DNA from: Litoditis marina
Taxonomy: Eukaryota; Nematoda; Chromadorea; Rhabditida; Rhabditidae
Assembly: GCA_964036275.1 (NCBI GenBank)
Contig: OZ038435.1
Coordinates: 6,929,687-6,993,686 of the forward strand
Direction of reading: 5' to 3'
Length of the DNA stretch: 64,000 nucleotides
This document shows, one piece after another, positions 39,601-48,949 of the stretch. Both the position numbers and the translations under genes were made by a program. Position 1 is the first letter of the stretch. Each line of letters starts with the position of its first letter. The notes beneath the pieces were generated by a model. The model worked only from the letters and a program-made list of their open reading frames with translations. It was not told the origin of the DNA and searched no databases.

Positions 39601-39953
39601 AATGTGCAAATTCAATCAGTGGAATGATTTGAAAGAAGAAGAAAAAAACAAAACTAAACAAATGGTTCTCCATTCTGTATCCAGATACTATCAAACACAG
39701 ATTCCAAACTGCGAAAAATTCAACTTGACGCATTCGTTATTCTGTTAGTCAATTGCACAGTCATGTGAAGCATGTTAAATACAGCACAGCTCAGAAACGT
39801 GCATTGACAAAGTGCACGATATCTGATTAGAATTCTAACTTCCGGTTACTATGCAATTTACTTCTACCATAATAACTCACCTGTAGAAGATACCGTTGCA
39901 CATTCAAGCGCGTAGAAAATAACAAAGAGACAAGTTCGGGGACAATTTAACAT
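27670..39953 (-). CDS. Cys-loop ligand-gated cation channel subunit, frameshifted
   Basis: Thirteen exons, 5' to 3': 39,881-39,953, 38,997-39,111, 38,234-38,336, 36,989-37,142, 36,623-36,684, 36,260-36,358, 35,713-35,863, 34,905-34,992, 31,626-31,673, 30,519-30,615, 30,044-30,140, 28,567-28,723, 27,670-27,858. About 477 residues if frame is kept. A signal peptide (residues 1-22) precedes the ligand-binding domain (ANVWVEQTWKDE, LWTPDIVLYNN). The Cys-loop has 13 residues between cysteines (C, QLDVSHFPFDHQF, C; about residues 182-196). M1 lies in exon 8 (NIIAPCIMLS). PCESGEK before M2 predicts cation selectivity. M2 contains TVLLAYSVFSFNIAESMP, M3 is in exon 11, a cytoplasmic helix in exon 12 and M4 in the last exon. 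No vicinal Cys pair is seen in loop C (YEQTAGNTRYGV), so it is a non-alpha nicotinic-like subunit; member not named. Exon 4 lacks one base where a conserved Trp codon is expected (ERIQ, then shifted NPAHFGN). Exon 2 uses a weak donor (GTCGAG). The introns are full of transposon copies. Confidence 0.85.
27920..28222. repeat. Repeat family H copy (GGTACCCCGGGGTACC)
   Basis: Ends AAGGGCAGAATGGAAAGC and CTTTCCTTTCTGTCCCTC. An inverted second copy is at about 30,195-30,390. This copy is interrupted by the foldback element at 27,972-28,077. The GGTACCCCGGGGTACC palindrome is perfect here. Confidence 0.75.
27972..28077. mobile_element. Foldback element with GTTAACC words, 9-bp TSD
   Basis: 106 bp, GGCCAATTCCACAAGGAACC to AATAAAGAATTCGCC. 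Flanked by exact AAATATAAC at 27,963-27,971 and 28,078-28,086. Inserted into repeat family H; the uninterrupted copy at 30,195-30,390 shows the empty site (TAACTATAACGTTGCGCGC on its own strand). Confidence 0.85.
28758..28944 (+). mobile_element. tRNA-derived SINE-like repeat, copy 3
   Basis: TAGTCGTCGCCAACGGGAAG head, B box GGTTCGATTCC intact, A-box region altered. Begins about 35 bp upstream (minus-strand sense) of the exon 12 acceptor of the channel gene. Confidence 0.75.
29231..29640. repeat. MITE family A, complete copy with inner palindrome
   Basis: TATAGTTCTCACATTTCCC start and GGGAATTGTGAGCACTATA end, TA on both sides. Nested inside is a second inverted repeat around GAGCGAGAGAGTGTGCAG (about 29,450-29,545). 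Confidence 0.85.
29757..29950 (-). mobile_element. tRNA-derived SINE-like repeat, copy 4
   Basis: Minus-strand copy; the B box reads GGTTCGATTCC on that strand and the head GCCAACGGAAAGGCGGGAG is intact. Confidence 0.75.
29994..30037. repeat. MITE family D terminus at exon 11 donor
   Basis: GGATTACTGTAGAAGGACATC to GGTGAAACAGAGTATATA. It ends immediately beside the donor of channel exon 11 (donor at 30,038-30,043). Confidence 0.65.
30195..30390. repeat. Repeat family H copy, uninterrupted
   Basis: Inverse of 27,920-28,222 without the foldback insertion; adjoins a C run at 30,387. Confidence 0.75.
30820..31048. repeat. MITE family D copy
   Basis: TATACTTCGTTTCACCAATC to GACTGGGTGAAACAAACTATA. 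Confidence 0.8.
31391..31624. repeat. MITE family D copy at exon 9 donor
   Basis: TATAGTTCGTTTCACCAATC to AAGTTCGTGAAACAGACTATA. On the minus strand its first bases follow exon 9 directly, so the intron begins G+TATAGTCTG: the GT donor is completed by the element's TA. Confidence 0.85.
31686..31883 (+). mobile_element. tRNA-derived SINE-like repeat, copy 5
   Basis: ATATAGTCGTTGCCAACGG head, ACCCAGTGG-like A box (TTGCCCAGTGGTTAGCGC), exact B box GGTTCGATTCC, tail TTTGGCACTCACTATAGG. Starts 13 bp from channel exon 9. Confidence 0.8.
32186..32461. repeat. 31-bp minisatellite, about 9 units
   Basis: Units of CACACAATTTCAATCATTTA plus TTTTTTGGGAG, nearly identical. The long His/Phe-rich open frames in several frames are by-products. 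Confidence 0.95.
33983..34214. repeat. Same 31-bp minisatellite, inverted, about 7.5 units
   Basis: Reverse-complement units of the array at 32,186-32,461, 1.5 kb apart and in the same intron (between channel exons 8 and 9). Confidence 0.95.
34628..34862. repeat. MITE family G copy
   Basis: TATAGTTCACACCATTCC to GGAATGGAAAAGACTATA; ends about 40 bp from exon 8. Confidence 0.85.
35255..35690 (-). mobile_element. tRNA-derived SINE-like repeat, copy 6, head triplicated
   Basis: Minus-strand copy whose 5' head is tandemly repeated three times with ~111-bp period (AGCACATAACTGGC at 35,355, 35,467 and 35,578). The tRNA part at 35,275-35,350 has damaged boxes. Confidence 0.8.
35893..36024. repeat. 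MITE family C copy
   Basis: Complete copy between channel exons 6 and 7. Confidence 0.8.
37822..38206. repeat. MITE family G copy, interrupted
   Basis: Ends as in family G. The centre is displaced by a TTAA-associated repeat (AAAGAATCCG...AACGGTTTCTTTAA, about 37,965-38,095). Confidence 0.7.
38373..38944. repeat. MITE family B copy split by a ~450-bp insertion
   Basis: Left half ends CAACGGTCCTTTAAAG; right half resumes TTTAAATTGCAATTG at about 38,873. The insert begins AAAGAATCCGTCCC and ends GGAACGGTTTCTTTAA, the same terminal motif as the smaller insert at 37,965-38,095. Confidence 0.75.
39150..39530 (+). mobile_element. tRNA-derived SINE-like repeat, rearranged
   Basis: GGTATACTGTATGGTCTCAC head and AAATTTGGCATGCACTATA tail. 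The middle is replaced by unrelated sequence, with a B-box-like GGTTCGAGTCTC near 39,478. Confidence 0.45.
39744..39872. repeat. MITE family C copy
   Basis: Ends 9 bp from the donor of channel exon 1. Confidence 0.8.
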
Positions 39954-41339
39954 TGGTTCAATGTTATTCGGGCAGTATAAGTAACAGAAGGCAGCTAGTT
40001 GACTTTACCCGGAAGCTAGCCACACCAGCCCCTAATTGCCAGACTGAATTGACATGCAGCTGACACCAGATAAACTCGAATTGGGAAACATTCCATAGTT
40101 GCTACAACCTAATTTTAAATGGTTCCCCACTACTCAAATAGATTTCGTTTACTCTCCAACAAACATTACCGCTACCACTTTTTAAACAGTTTGTATCAAC
40201 AAGAGCACCTATAGCTTGTAAACTGGGCTCAGATATGATAGTGGTAAGTTTCATATTTGAATGAATCGTCGTTCTAGTCATTTTTCGAAATTGATCCCTT
40301 GCTAAAGTCACTGACTTCAGTGGTATCACGAATGACATCTACAATTAAATAATTACCGCATCTGCACAATTTGTAATTTCGAATATTATCCACTGTCGAA
40401 AAATTTCGACAAATGCTTGATGTTTAACAACTGTTCAAGTTTACGACAGACTAAAAATGAACAGAGAAATAAAAATTTCATTAGCAGCGAAAAACAATGC
40501 TGTCTAATACCAGCCAATGTAATGAATGTTAGTAGTACCATGATTATCACAAACAACTCAAAGAAAAAAGTAAAAGTGAAACACATTTAAAAACGTTCAA
40601 TAAATAAATTTCCGATTATCACATAATGTGCACTATGCTAACAAGACTATTCGGACAATGTGTTATACTTTTTATGAAAACCAAGCCACCGTACACAAAC
40701 TATAACGATCAATACGAATTTAGACTATTTAATAAATTACTGACCATCGAGTACCAATCTGATGTATATCTAGCGAAAACTTGGGATTTTTTCAATGTGT
40801 AACCATCTAAATTCCAGTATTGATCGCATAAATGTAACATTAATCATATTATTCGTATTGGCTACCCATAAATCTCTAGACAGTGGCAATCACATAAAAC
40901 ATTGGCTCTCCAATGCTTCAGTATTTAGATTTTATAAACATGTGCACAGTAGATATATACTCTTTAAATGAGTGCTGGAGCATTAAAACATGACATCGCA
41001 ACTGCCTTTCAGCCCAAACTAACGCGATCTTCACACCATTGACACGATTCCAACTGAATACAATGGAATTATGAAACATAAAAGTTAAAAACTGAAACAG
41101 CCACAAAATATCGAACCAATGTATCTCATTTTTGAATATTACTGCTTACTATAAGCAGTTAAAAATGTAGCCATTTGTTCTCGATCTGTTCAAAATGAGT
41201 TTCAGCGCCATTAAAACGATAATCGAAACCTCGCAAAGAAGCCTGACCCAACCAATAGTTTGCAAAATGAAAAAAGAAGAAGAAGATTCGCTTTGCCATA
41301 GATTTTTCCGAATATTATACTCATTTCTCTTTGAAGTAC
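39954..41339. other. Upstream region of the channel gene
   Basis: About 1.4 kb between the channel start codon and a family B MITE, the one long stretch here largely free of recognised repeats. No exon seen. It probably holds the channel promoter, but no specific site can be claimed. Confidence 0.4.
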
Positions 41340-41920
41340 TTAAAGAACGACGATTGTGTGGACCAATCTCGTGTTCAACCGTTTACGGACAACTCGTCCC
41401 CGCGTTGCGTGCGACAACTCGTCCCCGCAGATGCGACAACTCGTCCCCACCTCAAATATTGCTCAAATTACGTTAAAACTTGAGAATTAAAGTAGTAACT
41501 AGGTTATAGTTTGTACTAAAGACTGTATACAACCTTAGAGATAGGAAACAATTGAAACTACCTACGATAGATCACATTTTGCTATAATTATCACAATTCT
41601 CATGAACTTCTTGTTTTCTCTCCAATAGGTGACGACTAAATTAATTCTTCGAATGTCTTTATGGTTAATTTGTATTCAGTAATTGGCAGGAAACTTTACA
41701 AAATTTGATTTCGCTTTGAAACCTAGTTTTTAGCTACTTTTGTGATATAACATTGGGGACGAGTTGTCGCATGAAGGGGGACGAGTTGTCGCACACGCGA
41801 CGCGCGGGGACGAGTTGTCGCGGAATCGTGTTCAACGGTCCTTTAAATTGTAATGGAAAAATGTATTGCAGTTTAAAGGACTGGACCGTTGTGATTGGAC
41901 CACATAATCGTCCCTCTTTG
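41340..41920. repeat. MITE family B copy interrupted by a foldback element
   Basis: AAAGAACGACGATTGTGTGG start and CCACATAATCGTCCCTC end; interrupted within CTCGTGTTCAAC by 41,380-41,825. Confidence 0.85.
41380..41825. mobile_element. Foldback element with GACAACTCGTCCCC words
   Basis: 446 bp. Three CGACAACTCGTCCCC words at the left and three inverted GGGGACGAGTTGTCGC words at the right. TCGTGTTCAAC is duplicated at 41,369-41,379 and 41,826-41,836 (9 bp or slightly longer). Inserted into a family B MITE. Confidence 0.85.
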
Positions 41921-42012
41921 ATGCTACACTTCTATCGATGCACAATGAGCTATTTATTATCATTAATAATAATATTATTATGATAGAGCTCAAAATAACC
42001 GCCTTCCTCACC

Positions 42013-44733
42013 TCAGAGTCCGGCATGTGGTATATTGTGTGACTCTGCCCTATAATGGTAGAATCCCATGGCGCTCCTCGAAATGTTCCAACCGGCCGTC
42101 ACCGTGGCTATCCACGTGATGAACATGAACGTCAACGGGTACAGGAAGTACTGCGTCTTGTGCAGAATCGGCAACGCTGCAAACAACAACGACTACAATG
42201 AGTTACGATAGGTTCGAAAATTTTAAATCTCAAAAACGATCCTATTCCCACACGGAAAAACCGAAAAGTTCAATAGTTTAGAAAGTATATTAGTCATGGA
42301 TTCATTTGGCCAGTTTGAAGATGGGAGTGAATCATTCCGGGCCGGGGCCAGCTCAACGAGACATCTCGGCGACTCATTTTTAGTATTTCGGCAATTTTAT
42401 GGGAACCACGTAAAAACAAAAACCAATAAGAGAATCGTAAAATAGTTCTGAACGAGCTGATGAGAACATCGTTTTAAACATATACGGCCAAGGCCTCTTA
42501 TGAAGGGGGGAGTCGCGAACAAATTCTTGTGAAAAGTAGGGGTCGCGAACTGTCAACTAACGATTTTCATACAAAATCAGCTATAATCCTACGGAAATTA
42601 GTTGAATATCGCCGATTTGGGGGGTCGCGACACAAAAAAACACGGAGGGGTCGCGAGAATTTTGAAGGATTAAGAGGCCCTTGGCGGTGTATGGTTTTAA
42701 ACATACAGGCGAGGCTCATAATCTTGATTAAGCACGAGACATCGCGTGAGGTTAAGCCACATACGGTGGGTGACACGGGCAACGGCGTTGATTGTTCAAT
42801 CAAATACAGATCAAATACGTGTAACGTGTTCTAACCTGTATATCCGAGAAACGTGATATATACATAGTAGATTGATCCAATAAACCAGATGGTGTTGCCC
42901 AGTAGACCAGAGAAGAAACCAGTTGTATTGACGAACGCTGAAAAACACATAGAATTAAAACCGCCGGACAAAAATCGTGAAACCGATTACAACCATATCA
43001 GTGTCTCATTCATTCAATTACACAACTATGTAATTTTTCTCCGCAATCCTATAGTATTAGTGATGAATACATCAACGTGGCAAGGTGAGTGTTAAAGCAG
43101 GACGATTATGTGGACCAATCCCGTGTCAACGGTCCTTTAAACTGCAATTGAAAAATGTATTGCAGTTTAAAGGACTGAAGCGTTCGGATTGGACCACATA
43201 ATCGTCCTTATTTAAAGTGCGTAAACTAATAATAACATTGTAATTAAGGTGAATGATCACGTACTCGGATACACAATGGGCAGCAGTACGTGCAGAAGCA
43301 TGAGCATGGGGAAGAAGGCATTCAGATGTACGTCGAAACAGTAGCCCCACTCGACATCTTGGTCCTTCACCTTTCGAAGGAACCTATTCGAGATCCACCT
43401 GAACAAATCGGTTACACATAGACTAGAAAAGTACGCACTTATCTAGTTGAGTTTGGAAACGTAAAAAAAGCTCACAGCATGTTATATCCACCGTAGAGGG
43501 GTGATACTACCCATAACAAGAAAAAAATTCACGCATTCTGAACGAAAACGTGACCCACCATAGGGTCGTCGCCACAACTAGTCCGACGCCGATACAATCG
43601 ATGAAGACCACCCATAGGAAAAACTTGACGAATCCCCAGGTGGACAGACCTAGGGCAACGGCATAGAAAACGGAGGAGAAAAGGAGGGCCAACGAAAGAA
43701 GAACCAAAAACGCCGGATCATCACGGGCAAACTGATCCTTGGTACCTAGAAACACTGGTTTTAGTACAGAAAAGAACGGAATATCATATTGAACTATGCA
43801 CGAGTTCAAAAATTCATAAGCGTTTGAAATTGGAAACACTATAGTTCAAGCACAGAATAAAGTGGAATATTTTGATTTTTGCTGAATCAGGCGTGAGCTT
43901 GAGTTTTGAATGGCCATGATAGCTACTCAGCTAAAAAGTGAAAAATTGGAGCGGTTTAGTATATAGTTATTAAGTAAGTAACACAAACAAGACATCTGAA
44001 GCCTGAACTGTGCAGTTGAAATTTGAAATCCCCATTCATGTTGATTGTCATCAATTATATTTCATGGTAGAACTTGACCAATATAGGTTTCCTGTGCGCT
44101 TCTGATTTCAGCACGTGGTGACGTGGAACGTGGTGTTTACTGAAAGAAAACCGCCTGCTACTTGGCCGATAGAAACAGAGACTCACGTTTTCGGTATAGA
44201 AAGTTACGATAAACCTTCTTCGGCTGGGTGAGCAGGTGCAACATTTGCCAAGATGCAAATTCGAAATCCATCTGCAAATAGAAGAATAAGTATGTAAGAA
44301 AAAACTTTTAAAAAAAATCTTTCTTTGTGAATCAAATACACATTGCACCAAGAGACGAGTCGAAACGAGAAAATAAAGCTGAAACCACACTGAGTTTCAG
44401 TTTCAGTCACTTTGAATGACTAACATAGAATAGTAAACTCGGACCGACAAAAAAACTCAATTTCTATATTATATTCTAAACGAGTGTGCGAGAGAACACA
44501 CTCAAAAGTAGATAACTGGTGTTTCTTCTTTCTCAATTTTAACAAACGAAACAATTCTTCGTATTTTCATAAGTTTTCATAGATATTTATTGAATCATTG
44601 AATTAGTTGTTATATATCTTTGCCCAATAAAGTTTATGGTTATACTACTAAGGGAATGGGATAACTTTAAACGAACCTGTCTGACGTGGACGAACCTCCG
44701 TACGAACCGACTCAGCTTGGCCCATGCCGACAT
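42013..44733 (-). CDS. unc-50: UNC-50, Golgi membrane protein
   Basis: Exons 5' to 3': 44,677-44,733, 44,187-44,271, 43,559-43,745, 43,265-43,398, 42,836-42,937, 42,013-42,176; 729 bases, 242 residues, every junction GT-AG and in phase. UNC50-family hallmarks are all present in order: MDFEFASWQMLHLLTQPKKV, FARDDPAFLVLL, LWVVFIDCIGVGLV, DQDVEWGYCFDVHLNAFFP, FLGYT and the C-terminal KTQYFLYPLTF/TAGWN segment. Five hydrophobic spans fit a multi-pass Golgi protein (human UNC50 is 259 residues). The C. elegans protein is needed for trafficking of a subset of nicotinic acetylcholine receptors to the muscle surface. The start is the first ATG after CACTGCAG (acceptor at about 44,741), a likely trans-splice site. 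The C terminus (HNIPHAGL) is slightly divergent. Symbol is assigned by protein recognition. Confidence 0.95.
42482..42690. repeat. MITE with GGGGTCGCGA words
   Basis: Ends GCCAAGGCCTCTTA and TAAGAGGCCCTTGGC; four GGGGTCGCGA-like words inside in the same direction. Lies in the last intron of unc-50. No clear target duplication. Confidence 0.7.
43092..43215. repeat. MITE family B, best preserved copy
   Basis: TTAAAGCAGGACGATTATGTGG to ATAATCGTCCTTATTTAA; in an unc-50 intron. Confidence 0.9.
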
Positions 44734-44879
44734 TCTCACTGCAGTCAGACAACCCACACGGTCGGTACTGGAAAATCATGATCCATGACTATTACTATTA
44801 AAACACATCAACAAATCGACCAAATATCGAGATGTTGCAAACAACTTCAAATGTAAGCGAAAACTCTTTCTTTCTCATT

Positions 44880-45300
44880 CTTTGTAAAAAAAAAATAACT
44901 TCACTTGATCTATGGGAAACTAGTATTGGCTGGGACCGGAGAAGAAAGCGGCGGGGGGAGGTCATTTCACTGGATGAATCAGACTGCGGCTAGGAAGGTG
45001 ACAGCTGGCAGCTTAGGCACATAATCGAACTATGTTCACGCAAATCGCAAAATAATCAGTTTTAAATATAAAAACGTGTTCTTTTAATAATATAGCAACA
45101 CCTGAATTGTGTACAAATGAAACCTGCTAATTATAGGCAAACGTGACCTAGTATATGGAAAACTAGTTAGATTGAGTGGGAACCAAGAATAGGGAAGATG
45201 GGGTCATTGGATGAGCCAGAGGCCAGACTGCGGCCAGTAGCCGCCTAGTAGGTGACAGCTGGCGGCTGCTTAGCCACCCGACTTACTGACCAGCTGGCCA
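44880..45300. repeat. Diverged direct duplication upstream of unc-50
   Basis: About 44,915-45,025 and 45,150-45,290 share, in the same order, GGAAAACTAGT, GTCATTGGATGA-like, AGACTGCGGC and GGTGACAGCTGGC. A related block is at 48,770-48,860 (CTAGTATA...TGGGAACC). It could be promoter-linked duplicated sequence or an old repeat. Confidence 0.45.
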
Positions 45301-45394
45301 ATCAATACTCACACTAACTACAACGCACGTTGAGCGGCGAGAACCTTGTAACCAGAGAACACGAGAACCTTGGCAGGAAAGCAGAGCAGGACAC

Positions 45395-47295
45395 CTAACG
45401 CAGTTTGGAACTGAAGCGCAACTACGGTACAAATTAACAAAGGAATACTGAGGCAACTTTGCCTGGTCAGTTAGAAAAATTGTACCTTGCCTTAGGGGTT
45501 TGGAAAAAATGGGCTATTCTGTTCGAAATTTAAATTATTAAAGTTAAAGTTAAATTGTGGAAGTTAAATTCATTTCATGGTTGCTGATCGCATGAATTCT
45601 CGATTGAGAAAGGCAAATTGAACGATCTCTAGGAAACACTGATCGATAGGCACAGGCGCATAACAGTGGAAATAAAATCAACATGACTTGAAAACTGCTC
45701 ACGGTATATCTTTGAAGTCTGAATTCTCCTCATTGTGTTTACACCATTCTCGTTGCATAACGAGTGTTTGTTTTTAGTTTTGAGCTTTAGAAAGGTAGCC
45801 AAAATGAGTCCAGATAAGTCCAGAATCACCCAAAAAACCTGACTCCTTTCTATCCATTTATGTGAACAACAAAGTTCACGTCACGTATTAAATAGGAAAG
45901 GTAAAAGGACTTTTATACGAAATAGCGTAAAACTAACGCTGAGCTGTAGGTGGAATATCCGCCAGGACTAGCGTAGCCGCTTCTCGAGCTAGCAAACTTG
46001 AACTGCTTCTGGAAGGCAGGCGACTGAATACCCGAGGGGCCGGGCTGTGACGAACCTGAAATCAATCCATAACAGATAACATTCGATCAAACATAAACAC
46101 TTAGACCGCTTTCATACTTTTTACGTCCACGTTTATCGCCGGCGCTAACAGTGAAGAAAACATGCGTATCGACTTAGTTAACGAAAACGCAGGCGTAAAA
46201 ATTATGAATTCGGCCTTAGTGGTTATTGATAATTTTCACGAAACTCGATCAGTTGACATACGGGAGGGTAAAATAACAGTGCGTTGGTATGATGATGAGG
46301 AGATTTTACTCAAAAATTGATTGAAACTCAACTTCGTCGACAAAAGCGAAAGGCAAGTGCATGGAAGAGCAGAGGTTAGTTTCGTGAAAAATATCATCTA
46401 TAGAACCAGATGTAAACTTATACGTGCAGTGCAACATAGCAAAACGAGAAAACATCAGTTGAATGTTCGACAAGAAATAAAGTTACCAAACCAAACTACC
46501 AAACTCAGATACCAAACTGATTCTTGAAGTGAGCTTATTTGCTTATTTCCTAATGGATTTTGAATGCCTAATATAACTAGAAATAGCGAGTATTTTCCCA
46601 GGACAACGGAGAAATACGAGCTCATAACTTGAATAATCGCATCTCTGACAATTACAGACCAGTAATGTCAGCTGATGTCTAGAACGCAATATCAATTCAC
46701 ATTGTGAATTTCACAACACCCAGTACCAATGTCCAGTGTCGATAATGGTTATATCTAGTCAGAACTAACAGGTGTATTATTCTCTTTTCCCAAAATACCA
46801 TACCAGAAAAGCCATGCAAAATACAAAACACAATTACCACATGACAAAACTAATGCCAAATAACAAAGCTACCCAACCCCAAATACGACAGGTAAAGCGG
46901 TGGGTACCTTTAAGAATGCCTTTCTGTTTTCCTACAGTTTGCGATGTATCTGTTATAGTCTAGACATGGAATGGTTTTGAACAACAACAAATGTTTAAAC
47001 AAATTTTGTTTCAGTAACACGTCGAGACCAAAAATTTATGTTTCAGTGAAAAAATAGGTTTTTGTAAACCGCACAGTGGGTAAAAACATGTATGCTATTT
47101 CGAGCTAGTACATTTGATGTGAAAATAATGTAATTCAAACAAACCTACTTCCGATTCTTTCGAATCCAATTAAAAGTTTGACGTGTATTTCAGAAAAACG
47201 GAACAGCTATTTCGAATAGAACTTCTTCTTTGAAAAAATATGAGATAGAAAAAATATAGACAAAAAGTACCTGGATTTCCGGGATAGTTCTGCAT
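45395..47295 (-). CDS. Small Ser/Gly/Tyr-rich protein (3 exons), unknown
   Basis: Exons 47,271-47,295 (MQNYPGNP plus one base), 45,938-46,055 and 45,395-45,410; 159 bases, 52 residues. The middle exon carries the composition: SSQPGPSGIQSP, QKQFKFASSRSGYASPGG, YSTYSS. No signal peptide, membrane span or known domain; it looks intrinsically disordered. An acceptor ATTTCGCAG at about 47,374 upstream of the ATG fits trans-splicing. The final 16-base exon (SKLR, stop) is the weakest part; another 3' exon is possible. It lies between OST4 and unc-50 on the same strand, with roughly 0.65-0.75 kb on each side. Confidence 0.5.
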
Positions 47296-48035
47296 GTGTA
47301 TACGAGCTTCCAACAAACCCCAGACACCAACCACCGACTATTATTTTGACAGTTTGATTGTTTGATACACCTGCGAAATAAATAGTTACTTATTCAACCA
47401 TAGTAGTGGAGTATAAGTCATTCAAATTTTGAAAAAAAAAACCAAACATATGAGGTATGAGCCGTTGAAACAGCTGTATAGATGCAAATAACAAAGAACA
47501 GTTTGTCTTATTAGAATTTTAATTGAAAAATGACCAGTATAATTAAAGGAAATATGAACCATAAAACAACCACAGTAAACAGAATATCACAAGTGGAAAC
47601 AATAAATTAGGAATAATGACGGGCCCACGGCGAGTTCGAATGCAACCATAGAATACTCATCATTTTCGAAGGACCGAACAACTCTGAAACGAGAACAACT
47701 TGAAGAAAACGAGCCACACCAATATTTCGTTTATTCATCTTATATCAAATAACAGGCTCATTTTCCGCCAGTGAACTTTGCGAAGTTACGCTCGGTATGG
47801 ATACAAAATTCATTCGCCCTTGTGAACTTTGGTGAAAAAGTTTATTCTGAAGAATCCATTCTCGAATATATACCTCATGATATTCAAACATTTCTGAAAA
47901 GTCCCCGAAACAGGCCAAATTAAGCTGTTTTACCTTGCCAATTAATGGCTACGCTCCTCCTAACATATTACAAGCTGAGAACATACAAATTACATACTTC
48001 CAACCGCCAACAATTACTAACCTCGAGTCGAGAAT

Positions 48036-48155
48036 CTATTGGTTCTTTCCCGACTTGACTTGATTGGCGGTTACGTAGTGGAAGAGCACCACCAGCACGA
48101 ACATGCCGATTCCGAGAACGTTGGCCGCGATACCGAGCTGCACGTCACTGATCAT
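48036..48155 (-). CDS. ost4: OST4, oligosaccharyltransferase 4-kDa subunit
   Basis: Single-exon 39-residue frame on the minus strand. It begins [19 protein letters not shown], continues [13 protein letters not shown] and ends KSGKNQ. The MI-x-DVQL start, one transmembrane helix and a V-LFHYV-x-N tail are the full pattern of OST4 (human protein 37 residues), the minisubunit that stabilises the STT3 complex for N-glycosylation in the ER membrane. An acceptor (CAATTGCAG) 10 bp upstream of the ATG suggests trans-splicing. Such tiny genes are easily missed by length cut-offs. The plus-strand open frame over the same bases is a shadow. Confidence 0.92.
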   Translation of the reverse strand: MISDVQLGIAANVLGIGMFVLVVLFHYVTANQVKSGKNQ

Positions 48156-48949
48156 TTTTCGTCACCTGCAATTGCATGGTTTACAAATTACACAAATATT
48201 AGCACACGTTTCTGCATTTCAAATATAAAACACACTCTCCATGTGAAACACACAGCGAAATTAGAGATCATACTACATACATGATCATATAAGCCAAGTT
48301 GACGCGTTTCTTTACGTTGTAGGTTTCTACTAGACTATTCCATATACTAAAAGTGAAACACTCTCATATAATAAATGTGGTGTGAAAACACAACTTTGAG
48401 TAACACATGTAGCATATGATTGAGATGTTGAAATAATTGAAATTGAAATAACGGAAGAGAAATCCAATAATACTATGACACTATAACTCTATAACCACAG
48501 AGAGGAGTAACAATGTACATAACTAATTGAAAATAAAGTAGCATGGAATAAATATGCAACTTGTTCGCTAAAACCCGTTTGCTTTCCAAGCTACCTGTGC
48601 AATACCTAAGCCACCTATGACAAGTACGATAATCTATATTGGCCAGCCAAATTACTGAATTCCAAATATAAACGACAAATTGAAAACGCGCTAGTTTTAG
48701 ATAAGAAATCAAACTTTAAACTTCAAACTAGCTTATTTAGCATACAACAATAGCTGCCAGCACTGCATTATTTGGCTGCGACTGCGTATCATATCGATTT
48801 TGGCAGTGAGCCACCACCGCTAGGAGGCGGGTCTAGTATACATTGGGAACCGAGAGGGACAACTGCATTCTGTCGATTATTCTCCTCCCTCCTTAGAGTC
48901 AGACCTTGACCGATAATCACAATTTGTCTATAATTCTCCTATTTTATTC
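48156..48949. promoter_or_regulatory. Divergent intergenic region, OST4 / unc-69
   Basis: About 0.8 kb between two genes transcribed away from each other, so it must hold both promoters. Contains CTAGGAGGCGGGTCTAGTATA and CATTGGGAACCGAGAGGGAC close to unc-69, similar to sequence upstream of unc-50. No specific factor site is claimed. Confidence 0.45.

Noticed and set aside
41195..41476. Plus-strand 93-residue frame
   Set aside because: Its second half is MITE B and foldback termini.
45300..45410. Alternative C terminus for the small Ser/Gly/Tyr-rich protein in the other frame (with LLCFPAKVLVF)
   Set aside because: It needs a phase-0 join, while the preceding exon ends in phase 2.
48039..48284. 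Plus-strand 81-residue frame
   Set aside because: It is the shadow of OST4 on the opposite strand, whose sequence matches the family over its full length.
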